Positions 36,453 through 45,524 of a DNA stretch of 64,000 nt are shown one piece after another. The stretch covers positions 1-64,000 of the forward strand of contig NZ_JAFBDO010000009.1 in NCBI RefSeq assembly GCF_016908295.1. Reading direction: 5' to 3'. The DNA is from Thalassobacillus pellis (GTDB lineage Bacteria > Bacillota > Bacilli > Bacillales > Halobacillaceae). A program made the translations under genes and the position numbers. Each line of letters begins with the position of its first letter. The first letter of the stretch is position 1. The notes under the pieces are model-generated. The model worked only from the letters and a program-made list of their open reading frames with translations. It made no database searches and was not told the origin of the DNA.

Positions 36453-37724
36453 ATGGATATCCTGAAGGATTTACACAATCGTGGTCTAGTTAATCAAATT
36501 ACGGATGAAGAAGGGTTAGAGAAACACTTGGAAGAAAACCAGGTGACACTATATTGTGGATTTGATCCGACAGCCGACAGTCTTCACATCGGTCACTTGC
36601 TGCCGATTCTTATGCTGAAACGTTTTCAGCGTGCTGGTCATCGCCCTATCGCTCTTGTCGGCGGTGGAACAGGAATGATTGGTGATCCGAGCGGCCGTTC
36701 TACAGAGAGACAGTTAAACGAAGCCCATGTGGTACAGGGATTCAGTGATAATATCAAAGAGCAGTTAGCGAAGCTGCTGGACTTTGATAAAGGGGAGAAT
36801 GCAGCGGTTGCCCGCAATAATTACGAGTGGCTTTCCGAAATCAATATAATAGAATTTTTGCGGGATACCGGTAAGCATTTCGGCATTAATTACATGCTTG
36901 CCAAAGAGTCCGTCGAGACGCGGATTGAACAGGGGATATCTTTTACGGAGTTCAGTTACATGATTCTCCAGTCTTTAGATTTCTTTAATCTATATCAAAA
37001 GGAAAATTGCACCTTGCAGATAGGCGGAAGCGACCAGTGGGGAAATATCACAGCTGGTCTTGAATTCATCAGACGCCGTTCATCTGGAGAAGAAGGGGAA
37101 GCAAAGGCTTACGGATTGACCGTCCCGCTTATAACCAAGGCAGATGGAACTAAATTCGGAAAAACAGCTGGTGGGGCAGTGTGGTTGGATAGGGAAAAAA
37201 CATCTCCATATGAATTTTACCAGTTCTGGATCAATACAGATGATCGCGATGTCATCAAATTCCTGAAGTCCTTTACCTTTCTTGATATGGAGGAAATTTC
37301 CAATTTTGAGAAAGAAGTTGAAGTGGCTCCTGAAAAACGAGCAGCCCAGCGCCGTTTAGCAGAGGAAATGACAGAAATGGTACATGGAAAAGATGCTTTG
37401 GAGCAGGCACAGCGTATTACAGAAGCGTTATTCAGCGGAAACATCAAGTCACTGACAGGGGAAGAAATTGAACAAGGATTTAAGGATGTGCCTGCCCACC
37501 ATGAAGAAAATAAAGAAATCGGTCTGATAGATCTGATTGTCCAAGCCGGAATTTCTTCTTCCAAACGACAGGCGCGTGAAGATATAAAGAATGGTGCGAT
37601 TTATATTAATGGCGAACGCCAGCAAGACCTTTCCTACACTATCCAGAAATCGGATCGTATTGAAGGGAAATTCACGATCATACGAAGAGGGAAAAAGAAG
37701 TATTTTATGATCCATTTTAAATAA
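36453..37724 (+). CDS. tyrS: tyrosyl-tRNA synthetase
   Basis: This is a class I aminoacyl-tRNA synthetase that charges tRNA-Tyr. The HIGH signature is LHIGHLLP (residues 44-51) and the second signature is KFGKTAGG near residue 230. A C-terminal S4-like RNA-binding domain begins near residue 355 (AGISSSKRQAREDIKNG). At 423 aa it is the usual bacterial TyrS length. The ATG at 36453 has AGGAG 8 bases upstream. It is controlled by the T-box upstream. Confidence 0.96.
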   Translation: MDILKDLHNRGLVNQITDEEGLEKHLEENQVTLYCGFDPTADSLHIGHLLPILMLKRFQRAGHRPIALVGGGTGMIGDPSGRSTERQLNEAHVVQGFSDNIKEQLAKLLDFDKGENAAVARNNYEWLSEINIIEFLRDTGKHFGINYMLAKESVETRIEQGISFTEFSYMILQSLDFFNLYQKENCTLQIGGSDQWGNITAGLEFIRRRSSGEEGEAKAYGLTVPLITKADGTKFGKTAGGAVWLDREKTSPYEFYQFWINTDDRDVIKFLKSFTFLDMEEISNFEKEVEVAPEKRAAQRRLAEEMTEMVHGKDALEQAQRITEALFSGNIKSLTGEEIEQGFKDVPAHHEENKEIGLIDLIVQAGISSSKRQAREDIKNGAIYINGERQQDLSYTIQKSDRIEGKFTIIRRGKKKYFMIHFK

Positions 37725-37728
37725 AAAT

Positions 37729-37762
37729 CGAGAGGTTGTCGGAATGACAGCCTCTCTTTTTT
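37729..37762 (+). terminator. terminator after tyrS
   Basis: Stem gagaggttgtc (37730-37740) pairs with gacagcctctc (one G-U pair), followed by six T. Confidence 0.85.
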
Positions 37763-37795
37763 ATAGAATTCTATAGAGACTTCTTATAATTCATA

Positions 37796-37838
37796 AAAAA
37801 ACCCCTTGAATTATTGAAATACCAACAATTCAAGGGAT
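37796..37838 (-). terminator. terminator of rpsD
   Basis: On the minus strand, tcccttgaattgttg pairs with caataattcaagggg (internal mismatch), followed by a run of at least six T. Confidence 0.8.
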
Positions 37839-37867
37839 TTGTGCGTGCTTTTTGAAAGCAACCGCTA

Positions 37868-38470
37868 TTAACGAGAGTAGAACTCTACGATAAGAGCTTC
37901 GTTGATTTCTGAAGGAAGCTCTGCGCGCTCTGGCAGGCGGCTGTAAGATCCTTCTAATTTTTCTTCGTCGAAAGTAAGGTACTCAGGTACAAAGTTGTTA
38001 ACTTCGACTGCTTCCTTGATAGCATCAAGGTTTTGAGATTTCTCACGAAGACCGATGGTTTGTCCTGGTTTTACACGGTAAGATGGAATATCTACACGTC
38101 CACCATCAACAGTAACGTGTCCGTGGTTGACCAACTGACGAGCTTGACGGCGTGTACGCGCCAAACCTAACCGGTAAACAATGTTATCCAGGCGAGATTC
38201 AAGCAATGTCATGAAGTTTTCACCATGGATACCTTTCATGTTACCTGCTTCTTCGAATAGGCGGCGGAATTGACGTTCAGTCAATCCGTACATAAAGCGA
38301 AGCTTCTGCTTCTCTTGTAGTTGAAGACCATATTCGGAAAGTTTTTTACGTTGGTTCGGACCATGTTGTCCCGGAGCGTAAGGGCGTTTATCTAGTTCCT
38401 TACCTGTTCCACTCAAAGAAATGCCAAGGCGACGTGACTTTTTCCAAGTCGGACCTGTATAGCGTGCCAT
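37868..38470 (-). CDS. rpsD: 30S ribosomal protein S4
   Basis: This is a primary 16S rRNA-binding protein of the small subunit (200 aa). It begins [20 protein letters not shown] and contains the S4 RNA-binding domain near residues 90-155 ([20 protein letters not shown]). All features are canonical. It is encoded alone, convergent with tyrS, with an exact sigma-A promoter and a long structured leader upstream. In Bacillus this arrangement is autoregulated by S4 itself. Confidence 0.97.
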   Translation of the reverse strand: MARYTGPTWKKSRRLGISLSGTGKELDKRPYAPGQHGPNQRKKLSEYGLQLQEKQKLRFMYGLTERQFRRLFEEAGNMKGIHGENFMTLLESRLDNIVYRLGLARTRRQARQLVNHGHVTVDGGRVDIPSYRVKPGQTIGLREKSQNLDAIKEAVEVNNFVPEYLTFDEEKLEGSYSRLPERAELPSEINEALIVEFYSR

Positions 38471-38650
38471 AGGTATTTCCTCCTTTTATTTTATTTGCAT
38501 AAAATAAAAACAGTGTGTTCCGTATCCAATGCTCATTTTGTTTTCATGCACCATCGCTCCAGCAGCAGAGAGTTACACGATGCACCTCTCAAAGAGAGGA
38601 ACAAAATGACAACATCGGTGGTTCACATAGGCTGCCATTTATTTTACACA
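38471..38650 (-). promoter_or_regulatory. rpsD 5' leader, probable S4 autoregulatory RNA
   Basis: On the minus strand the leader of about 175 nt can form an outer helix (CAUUUUGUU with AACAAAAUG; plus-strand 38600-38608 and 38534-38542). Inside it are a hairpin CCUCUC-uuu-GAGAGG and a helix GCAUCG with CGAUGGUGC. Such a nested structure ahead of rpsD is the known type of S4-binding translational or transcriptional control element in Bacillus. The exact mechanism is inference. Confidence 0.7.
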
Positions 38651-38656
38651 AAGGCT

Positions 38657-38685
38657 ATTATATGCTTTATGAAGTCAGAAGTCAA
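38657..38685 (-). promoter_or_regulatory. sigma-A promoter of rpsD
   Basis: Read on the minus strand: TTGACT (38685-38680), 17-base spacer, TATAAT (38662-38657). It is nearly consensus, as expected for a ribosomal protein gene. Confidence 0.88.
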
Positions 38686-38783
38686 GGCTCTTCTAGTGTT
38701 TTATCAGAATTGTTTACGATAGATTTCCACGTGTTTAACCATCAAGCGAGTGTTAAAAGAATACCTGCATAGATATATATAAA

Positions 38784-38891
38784 CATAACTGGCAGCGAGG
38801 GGATGGGAAAACGGTTAAAGATCTAATCGGAGACGCTGACAGGGCACTCTATCATGCTAAGTGGGAAGGGAAAAATAGGCTGAAGGTTTAA
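38784..38891 (+). pseudogene. 3' remnant of a GGDEF diguanylate cyclase gene (dgcP/ytrP-like)
   Basis: A plus-strand frame, with no start of its own, reads GDGKTVKDLIGDADRALYHA and ends KWEGKNRLKV before TAA at 38889-38891. This is the conserved last helix of GGDEF domains (the ADxALYxAKxxGKNR signature). In B. subtilis dgcP (ytrP) lies exactly between rpsD and ytsP. The remaining domain, including GGDEF itself, is missing. The sequence upstream (38690-38780) is AT-rich and unreadable as protein. It is most likely a deleted dgcP. Confidence 0.75.
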
Positions 38892-38932
38892 AAAGGTGTA
38901 CCCTGTTATTGTTTCGCATGGGCACACCTTGC
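38890..38932 (-). terminator. terminator of ytsP
   Basis: On the minus strand, aaggtgtgcc pairs with ggtacacctt (one mismatch) across a loop of about 19 bases, followed by ttttaaa. Confidence 0.65.
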
Positions 38933-38935
38933 TGG

Positions 38936-39415
38936 TCATATGTTTTTTTCCACTATTTCCGTGAATTTTTGAAGGTATTTTTCGTCCAGTTCAGTAAAGC
39001 GTGCTTTGGAAGGACTATCGATGTCCAGAACTCCAAAAACTTCTCCATTTTTGAAAATCGGGATGACAATTTCAGATTTGCTGGCGGAATCACAGGCGAT
39101 ATGGCCCTCAAATTGATTGACGTCTTCTACACGTATCGTAGTTTTATCTTGCATGGCTGTGCCGCAAACACCTTTGCCGGAAGGGATACGGACACATGCT
39201 GGCAGTCCCTGAAAAGGTCCCAGCACTAACTGTTCCTCTTTCCATAAGTAAAAACCGACCCAGTTCACATCGTCGAGAAATTGATTCAGTAAGGAGGAGG
39301 CATTCGATAAGTTAGCGATGATATCGTTTTCCCCTTCAAGCAAGGCAGATAATTGCTTGAGCAGAAGTTCATAGTTTTCCTCAAGTGTGCCAGTATAGTT
39401 GGTCGTTTGAAACAT
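38936..39415 (-). CDS. ytsP: free methionine-(R)-sulfoxide reductase, GAF family (YtsP)
   Basis: This single GAF-domain enzyme (159 aa) reduces free methionine-R-sulfoxide. The three family cysteines are at residues 74, 84 and 108 (LPACVRIPSGKGVCGTA and HIACDSAS), with the same spacing as the catalytic cysteines 84/94/118 of the E. coli enzyme. It is therefore probably active. A ribosome-binding site AAGGAGG precedes the ATG. Its former neighbour dgcP survives only as a fragment. Confidence 0.9.
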   Translation of the reverse strand: MFQTTNYTGTLEENYELLLKQLSALLEGENDIIANLSNASSLLNQFLDDVNWVGFYLWKEEQLVLGPFQGLPACVRIPSGKGVCGTAMQDKTTIRVEDVNQFEGHIACDSASKSEIVIPIFKNGEVFGVLDIDSPSKARFTELDEKYLQKFTEIVEKNI

Positions 39416-39545
39416 GTTGATTCCTCCTTATCCTTTGTTTTTCGATAATTTTCGCGTAAGCGGCGCAGGATTTGACGAACGTTTCATAAAGGATTCCTCC
39501 CTGTTATTGAAGAAGTATACATTATATAAAGGAGAGGATATCCAG

Positions 39546-40166
39546 ATGAAGAAAACGACTACCAGACAGAAGGTTATGGATGTTGCTTCCCGTCAGTTTT
39601 TTTTGAAAGGTTACAATGGAACTTCTGTCCGCGATATTGCAGGACAAGCAGCTGTAAATGTGTCGTTAATCAGTTACTATTTTACAAATAAACAAGGTCT
39701 GTTGGAAACTTTGATTGTCGACTATTATGAAGGATATATTCAGCAGCTTGAACAGCGTACAGAAGATACTGCCTGCCTGGAGCCTATAGAACAGCTCTGT
39801 GAGTTGATAGAAGCTATTTTACATTATAAGCAAGAGCGCCATCAACTAACCTGCCTCATCCAACGCGAACTGTCCCTGGATAACCAATTCGTCCGTGAAA
39901 TGCTGGTAACTTATCTTTCAAAAGAAAATCATTTACTATATAATCTTTTTCGCGATGCCGTCTTGCATATTGCAGCAGACAATAAAGAAATAAAGTTTTT
40001 GTACCTCCAGTTCAAGGGTATGCTGCAATCCCCTTATGCCATGCCGAATGATTGGAAGGATTTTGTAACTTTTGACCAGTCCCATCATTACTTTGCAAAA
40101 CAATACAGTAAAACAGTACAAAGATGGGTGAAAATGATGTGTGCTCAGCCTTTGATGAGTGTCTGA
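39546..40166 (+). CDS. refZ: RefZ (YttP), TetR-family regulator of FtsZ
   Basis: This is a TetR-type DNA-binding protein (206 aa) with an N-terminal helix-turn-helix (residues 8-55; FFLKGYNGTSVRDIAGQAAV and ISYYFTNKQGLLETLI). B. subtilis RefZ binds sites around the origin and helps place FtsZ during sporulation. Assignment here rests on synteny (ytsP-refZ-hisJ) and TetR architecture. The ATG at 39546 has GGAGAGG 8 bases upstream; 44 upstream codons in frame are not supported. Its end overlaps convergent hisJ by 22 bases. Confidence 0.85.
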   Translation: MKKTTTRQKVMDVASRQFFLKGYNGTSVRDIAGQAAVNVSLISYYFTNKQGLLETLIVDYYEGYIQQLEQRTEDTACLEPIEQLCELIEAILHYKQERHQLTCLIQRELSLDNQFVREMLVTYLSKENHLLYNLFRDAVLHIAADNKEIKFLYLQFKGMLQSPYAMPNDWKDFVTFDQSHHYFAKQYSKTVQRWVKMMCAQPLMSV

Positions 40167-40951
40167 TTAATTTTGTTGAATCCTTGCCCGACGGCATTGC
40201 TTATATGCGCATCGGATCCATAAATAAGTGGAATTCCTAATTCAACAGCCTGTTCTGCAATGTGGGGTGCCGGGTAGCTTTCCTGGCATAATGACTTGAA
40301 AAAACCTGCAGCATTGTAGTCAAGCTGGTAATTTTTTTCTGCAATTTGTCTTAGCAGTTTAGGGACAGGCTCATCCCAATTGTCAGGAGAGGGAAATCGT
40401 TGATGGAACTTCCTGACAAGTGACATATGACCAATACGTTCAGGCTTGTATACCCCCAGGTCGCTGGAGACTGATTTTTCCACCGTAGCGAAATAGGTAT
40501 TGTAAAGCATTTCGATCGAACCGAAATCATCAACAGCAGCCAGGAAAGACTCAGGGGAAAAATCAATACAGTGATAAGCGGAAGGCCCTTTTAAAAAGTG
40601 GACAGAAAGAATGGAATCATCAAGTTCACTGCCATACTCGTTTAAAAAGGTTCTTGTTCCCGGTTCATGTCCTTCAATGTAATCAACCTCAAAACCAAGA
40701 AGAATATCAATATTCTTTTGATATTCTTTTTTGATTTCTTTAATCTTTGTAATATAGCTTTCGAGTAATTGTTGTTCCATTCCACTGTCCTTATCTGGGA
40801 CCGGGTCTGTAAATGTTTTCGGAAGCGGGGCATGTTCCGTAAATGTCATGGAAGTAAAGCCCTTATTTATTGCTTCTTCCACATAGGATTTCAGGCTGTC
40901 GCGAGAGCCGTGTGGACAATAAGGTGTATGTATGTGACCGTCTCTTAACAT
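40145..40951 (-). CDS. hisJ: histidinol-phosphatase HisJ (PHP family)
   Basis: The enzyme removes phosphate from histidinol phosphate in histidine synthesis. It has a PHP-fold metallophosphatase start MLRDGHIHTPYCPHGSRDSL with the HxH metal motif, further ligands in FTEHAPLP and GFEVDYIEGHE, and a C-terminal GSDAHISNAVGQGF. Length (268 aa) is normal. GGAGGAAATCC precedes the ATG. It is encoded away from other his genes, as in B. subtilis. Confidence 0.92.
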   Translation of the reverse strand: MLRDGHIHTPYCPHGSRDSLKSYVEEAINKGFTSMTFTEHAPLPKTFTDPVPDKDSGMEQQLLESYITKIKEIKKEYQKNIDILLGFEVDYIEGHEPGTRTFLNEYGSELDDSILSVHFLKGPSAYHCIDFSPESFLAAVDDFGSIEMLYNTYFATVEKSVSSDLGVYKPERIGHMSLVRKFHQRFPSPDNWDEPVPKLLRQIAEKNYQLDYNAAGFFKSLCQESYPAPHIAEQAVELGIPLIYGSDAHISNAVGQGFNKINQTLIKG

Positions 40952-41172
40952 GGATTTCCTCCTTGCCAGTAGAAAAAAATGTCATATTGTTAATTATTTT
41001 GAAATATTTTAGCAAAAATGAACCGAGTCATGGTATCATTATAACAACAATTATCACATTGTGCGTGTTTCATCTTTTTCTGATTTCAGTGCGACTTTGC
41101 GGCTGAATCAGTCCTTATAAAACAGGTTATCAAAGCTATCTTCAGGATTGGTCATATGTAAGGAGGCTGGTT

Positions 41173-42864
41173 ATGGAATATTTGATTGGGGCAATATTGG
41201 TGGTGGTCGGTATCATCATTTTCGGGTTGATTACCCGGAAGAAATTATATGATGAAGTCGACAAGCTTGAAAATTGGAAATTGGATATTATGAACAGAAA
41301 AGTAACGGAAGAACTATCCAAGGTGAAGCACTTGAACTTATCAGGAGAAACACAGGAAAAGTTTGAGAAATGGCGGAACCGCTGGGATGAGATTCTTACA
41401 AAAGAACTTCCTAATTTAGAAGAGGACTTGTTTGACGTGGAGGAAGCAGCAGATAAATACCGCTTCACTAAAGCAAGACAGTCTATTAAATTGACTGAAC
41501 AGAAACTGCAGCAAACCGAAAAAGATATTGAGGAAATGTATAAAGAGCTTGAACATTTGCTTGATTCTGAACAAACAAGCAGACAGGAAGTAGAACATGT
41601 ACAGCCTGCCATAAAAGAAATTAAAAAAGATCTTTTGCAAAACCGTCATAAATATGGGAAAGCTGAATCAGTGTTCGAATCCGAACTGAAAGATTTACAG
41701 GAGAAATTAGATTCATACTTCTCCTTGGTAGACCAAGGTGATTATCTTGAAGCAAGTCAACTTGTTGCTTTACTGAAAGAAAATTTGCAGGAACTTGAAA
41801 GCCGAATTGAGGTTTTCCCAGTATTGTATAAAAAGTGCAAACAGGAACTTCCTATCCAATTGGATGATATTATATCAGGAATGGCAGAAATGAAGGAAGA
41901 AGGATACCGAGTAAGCCACCTGGGCTTTGAGAAAGAGATACATAATCACCACGAAAAACTGAAGGAATGCGTAGCTCAGTTGGAAAAAGGCAGGGTTACG
42001 GGCATTGAGGAGTTCATTACGGAAACTGAACAGCGGGTACAGGAAATTTATCAGCTTCTGGAAAAAGAAGCGATTGCCAGAAATTATATTGATAAACAAT
42101 ATGATCCGTATCATAAGCATTTGGAAGAGTCTAACAGAATTCTGCTTGCAACTAAGCATGAAGTGGAAGACCTTCAACAGACTTATCACCTTGAAGACCA
42201 GGATATGGGAAAGCAATTGGAGCTTGAAAAGTGGATGGCTAAAATAAAGAAACAATTCCTCGATTTTCAGTCGAAGGTGGAAGATGGGACAACTGCCTAC
42301 AGTGAATTGAGGGAAATGCTGGAAAATAACCAGCAGCAATTGGAAGAATTGCAAAAAGAGCATAAGGTTTTCAGTGATAGGATAAAAGCCATTAGGCAAG
42401 ATGAATTTGAGGCGAAAAATAAGCTTTCTGATATGCAGCAGACTTTGCTGGCAACCAACCGAAAATTGAAAAAAAGTAATATGCCAGGTATCCCGGAAAC
42501 ACTTCTAGCCGAGCTTGATAAAGCAAGGGAAGAAGTGGCTAACGTTTTTGACTGTTTGGATCGACAGCCGGTGGACATGACAGAGGTAGGCTTTGCATTG
42601 GATGAGGCTATTCAGACAGTCGAGCAAGTAAATGAAGAAGCAAACAGGACGATCGATCATGCATATTTAGCTGAACAGGTGATTCAGTATGGAAACCGCT
42701 ATCGCAGCCAGTACCCTTTGGTAGCTGCCCGTCTTTCAGAAGCTGAAAGGGAATTCCGCTCCTGTAATTATGATGCTGCGCTAGATCTTGCAGGAGAAAC
42801 GATTCGCCAGGTTGACCCAGAAGCGTGGAAACGTCTGGAATCTGAAGTGGAAGTTCTGGTTTGA
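41173..42864 (+). CDS. ezrA: septation ring formation regulator EzrA
   Basis: This membrane-anchored protein prevents extra FtsZ rings and acts at the septum. One N-terminal membrane helix (residues 3-20, LIGAILVVVGIIIFGLI) with the bulk in the cytoplasm is followed by about 530 residues of spectrin-like coiled coil rich in Glu/Gln/Leu. At 563 aa it matches Bacillus EzrA. TAAGGAGG precedes the ATG. The gene stands alone between promoter-like AT-rich sequence and a strong terminator. Confidence 0.95.
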   Translation: MEYLIGAILVVVGIIIFGLITRKKLYDEVDKLENWKLDIMNRKVTEELSKVKHLNLSGETQEKFEKWRNRWDEILTKELPNLEEDLFDVEEAADKYRFTKARQSIKLTEQKLQQTEKDIEEMYKELEHLLDSEQTSRQEVEHVQPAIKEIKKDLLQNRHKYGKAESVFESELKDLQEKLDSYFSLVDQGDYLEASQLVALLKENLQELESRIEVFPVLYKKCKQELPIQLDDIISGMAEMKEEGYRVSHLGFEKEIHNHHEKLKECVAQLEKGRVTGIEEFITETEQRVQEIYQLLEKEAIARNYIDKQYDPYHKHLEESNRILLATKHEVEDLQQTYHLEDQDMGKQLELEKWMAKIKKQFLDFQSKVEDGTTAYSELREMLENNQQQLEELQKEHKVFSDRIKAIRQDEFEAKNKLSDMQQTLLATNRKLKKSNMPGIPETLLAELDKAREEVANVFDCLDRQPVDMTEVGFALDEAIQTVEQVNEEANRTIDHAYLAEQVIQYGNRYRSQYPLVAARLSEAEREFRSCNYDAALDLAGETIRQVDPEAWKRLESEVEVLV

Positions 42865-42898
42865 TTACAACTAATCAATAAACAAGTTTATAAATGCT

Positions 42899-42937
42899 AA
42901 GGGGACCTGTCGGAAAACAGCACAGGTCCTTTTTTTA
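42899..42937 (+). terminator. terminator after ezrA
   Basis: Stem ggacctgt pairs with acaggtcc across a 12-base loop, followed by seven T. Confidence 0.9.
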
Positions 42938-43096
42938 CTGTTAAGAACCATTGGATAGGAAATGAATGGTTATGGATAACACTATTGCAGAATTCTTCAC
43001 TGAATGCGGTTTAAGGGTCAGGGGATCTTTGTTTAAATTTCTGATTAGGTATGATAATATATTAGATTGCAAAATCACACAAAGGAGTAAAAACCA

Positions 43097-44236
43097 ATGA
43101 TTTATCTGGATAATAGCGCAACGACCAAACCACACCCGGAGGTACTGGAAGCTTACCACAAAGTTGCAGAACATTATTTTGGAAATCCTTCTTCCATCCA
43201 CCATTTTGGAGGGGAATCCGAACGGCTGTTAACCCACTCCAAAAAACAGGCTGCAAACATTTTGAATGTGTTACCAGAAGAAATAGTGTTCACCTCTGGA
43301 GGTACAGAAGGGAATAATATGGCAATTAAAGGAATTGCATTTGCTCATCAGAACAGAGGTAAACATATAATTACAAGTCAAGTAGAGCACCCTTCTGTTT
43401 TGGAAGCTTGTCACGCGCTCGAATCATTGGGTTTTGATATTACTTATCTTCCTGTTTCAAAGGAAGGAATTGTAAATGTAGATGATCTCAGAAACAGTAT
43501 CACTCCGGAAACCATACTGGTCAGCATTATGTCAGTCAATAATGAATTAGGAACAATCCAGCCCATTTCAGAGATTGGGACAATTGTTAAAAAACACCCA
43601 AAGATCTTTTTCCATGTTGATCATGTTCAAGGATTAGGAAAAATAGCATTGGATTTCAAGGCAGCTGGTGTTGATTTATGTACAGTTTCTGGACATAAAA
43701 TCCATGGGGTGAAGGGAACTGGTGCTTTATTTATTCGGAAAGGTACCACTTTATTCCCGTTACAGCATGGAGGGGGACAGGAAGGAACTTTCCGGTCCGG
43801 CACGGAAAATCTGGCAGGAATCGTTGCATTTACTAAGGCTCTCCGCCTTATAAAGGAAGCACAGGATGAAAATCAGGTAAGACTGCTTAAGCTGAATAAA
43901 ATGTTAAGAGAACATTTAAGAGAGATTCCTCAAGTAATCATTAATAGTCCTGCAGGGACCGTCCCGCATATTCTCAATTTTTCGGTTCCAGGCTACAAGC
44001 CTGAGGTTATCATCCATTCCTTAGGGGAAAAAGAAATTTATATTTCCACTAAATCAGCCTGTTCATCGAAGCGGAGCGATGAAAGTGCAGTTCTTGCGGC
44101 CTGCCAACTAGGAGAAGCACGTGCAACAAGCGCACTGAGAGTGAGTCTTTCTTATGGTACTACTGAAGAAGACATTGAAATTTTTATTAATGTTTTACGA
44201 AGAATAGTAAATGAATTACACGAAGTGATGGGGTAG
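43097..44236 (+). CDS. nifZ: cysteine desulfurase NifZ/IscS-type
   Basis: This is a PLP enzyme (379 aa) that takes sulfur from cysteine and passes it on as a persulfide. The PLP-binding Lys lies in CTVSGHKIHGVKGTGALF near residue 200. The active-site Cys loop is STKSACSSKRSDES near residue 325. Ahead of thiI, 5 bases away, it supplies sulfur for 4-thiouridine in tRNA, as the B. subtilis NifZ-ThiI pair does. AAAGGAG precedes the ATG. Confidence 0.94.
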   Translation: MIYLDNSATTKPHPEVLEAYHKVAEHYFGNPSSIHHFGGESERLLTHSKKQAANILNVLPEEIVFTSGGTEGNNMAIKGIAFAHQNRGKHIITSQVEHPSVLEACHALESLGFDITYLPVSKEGIVNVDDLRNSITPETILVSIMSVNNELGTIQPISEIGTIVKKHPKIFFHVDHVQGLGKIALDFKAAGVDLCTVSGHKIHGVKGTGALFIRKGTTLFPLQHGGGQEGTFRSGTENLAGIVAFTKALRLIKEAQDENQVRLLKLNKMLREHLREIPQVIINSPAGTVPHILNFSVPGYKPEVIIHSLGEKEIYISTKSACSSKRSDESAVLAACQLGEARATSALRVSLSYGTTEEDIEIFINVLRRIVNELHEVMG

Positions 44237-44241
44237 ATATT

Positions 44242-45444
44242 ATGAAATTTGATCAGATAATGGTCCGGTATGGAGAAATGGCCCTTAAGGGAAAAAACCG
44301 ACACAGCTTTGAAAACAAATTGCACAGCAATTTATCCAAGAAATTACGCAATTTTCCTGCTGTTAAAATCAAAAAGACGCGTGACAGGATGTATGTGCTT
44401 TTAAATGGAGAAAATCCATATGCAGTAATGGAGAAATGCCAGGAAGTTTTTGGAATTCAAAGCTTGAGTTTTGCGGTCCGCATTGAGCAGTCAGAAGACA
44501 GTATTAAAGCAGCTGCCTTGTATGCTATGAAAGAGGCTGAAGGGGCACGTACCTTTAAGATTTCCACCAAGCGGACGGACAAACAATTTCCGATCCGCTC
44601 CCAGGATATGAATCAAATCCTGGGAGGGCATATCCTCAGTAATACGGAGGGTATTACAGTGGATGTCCATAATCCAGATGTCGAAATCAAAGTTGAAGTT
44701 CGTCAGGACGCTGCTTATGTCACTTCGCAAAATTATCCTGGAGCCGGAGGACTTCCTGTGGGAACAACAGGAAAAACTTTGCTATTACTTTCCGGAGGTA
44801 TTGACAGCCCGGTGGCAGGGTATCTGGCAATGAAACGTGGCGTCGAGGTCGAAGCAGTACATTTTCACTCCCCTCCATACACGAGTGAACGTGCCAAACA
44901 AAAAGTGCTGGATTTAGCACAGGAAATGACACGATACGGTATAAAACTGAAGGTTCATATTATTCCATTTACAAAAATACAACAAAAAATTCATAGGGAA
45001 ATGCCGGACGGCTACAGTATGACAATCATGAGGAGAATGATGCTTAGAATAAGTGAGGCCGTTGCAAAAGAGCAAGTGATTCTCTCCTTTACAACCGGTG
45101 AAAGCCTTGGCCAAGTCGCAAGCCAGACGATGGAAAGCATGAGTGCCATTAACGATGTTACCAACTACCCGATCATTCGGCCTCTGGTAGCAATGGATAA
45201 ATTGGAAATCATTGATATTTCCAGAAAAATCGGCACCTATGATATTTCCATCCGACCTTATGAAGATTGTTGTACGGTTTTTGTACCAAAAGCACCTAAA
45301 ACAAAACCGAGTAAAGAAAAAGCATTGGAATATGAACAAAGTACGGATTTCTCTGAGGATATTAAGGAAGCATTGGAACAAAAGGAAGTCATCAGCTTCT
45401 CACAGAAAAAGTCTTCTGAAGCTAAATTTGAAGACCTGTTTTGA
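44242..45444 (+). CDS. thiI: tRNA 4-thiouridine synthase ThiI
   Basis: The enzyme inserts sulfur at U8 of tRNA. An N-terminal ferredoxin-like and THUMP region (residues 1-165) is followed by the PP-loop ATPase motif LLLSGGIDSPVAGYLAMKRG near residue 180. The C-terminal rhodanese domain of E. coli ThiI is absent (400 aa), as in B. subtilis, where NifZ delivers sulfur directly. A conserved CC pair occurs in RPYEDCCTVFVP. Confidence 0.95.
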   Translation: MKFDQIMVRYGEMALKGKNRHSFENKLHSNLSKKLRNFPAVKIKKTRDRMYVLLNGENPYAVMEKCQEVFGIQSLSFAVRIEQSEDSIKAAALYAMKEAEGARTFKISTKRTDKQFPIRSQDMNQILGGHILSNTEGITVDVHNPDVEIKVEVRQDAAYVTSQNYPGAGGLPVGTTGKTLLLLSGGIDSPVAGYLAMKRGVEVEAVHFHSPPYTSERAKQKVLDLAQEMTRYGIKLKVHIIPFTKIQQKIHREMPDGYSMTIMRRMMLRISEAVAKEQVILSFTTGESLGQVASQTMESMSAINDVTNYPIIRPLVAMDKLEIIDISRKIGTYDISIRPYEDCCTVFVPKAPKTKPSKEKALEYEQSTDFSEDIKEALEQKEVISFSQKKSSEAKFEDLF

Positions 45445-45470
45445 TTAACAAGAAATACCAGATGAACATA

Positions 45471-45500
45471 TGAATGAAACCTTTCTCGTTACACATGATA
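45471..45500 (+). promoter_or_regulatory. sigma-G promoter of the ssp gene
   Basis: TGAATG (45471-45476), 17-base spacer, CATGATA (45494-45500). It fits the forespore sigma-G consensus (GHATR, 17-18, CATnHTA). It starts a message with a short leader before the spore protein gene. Confidence 0.8.
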
Positions 45501-45524
45501 GAAGTGACGAGGAGGTGAGACAAA

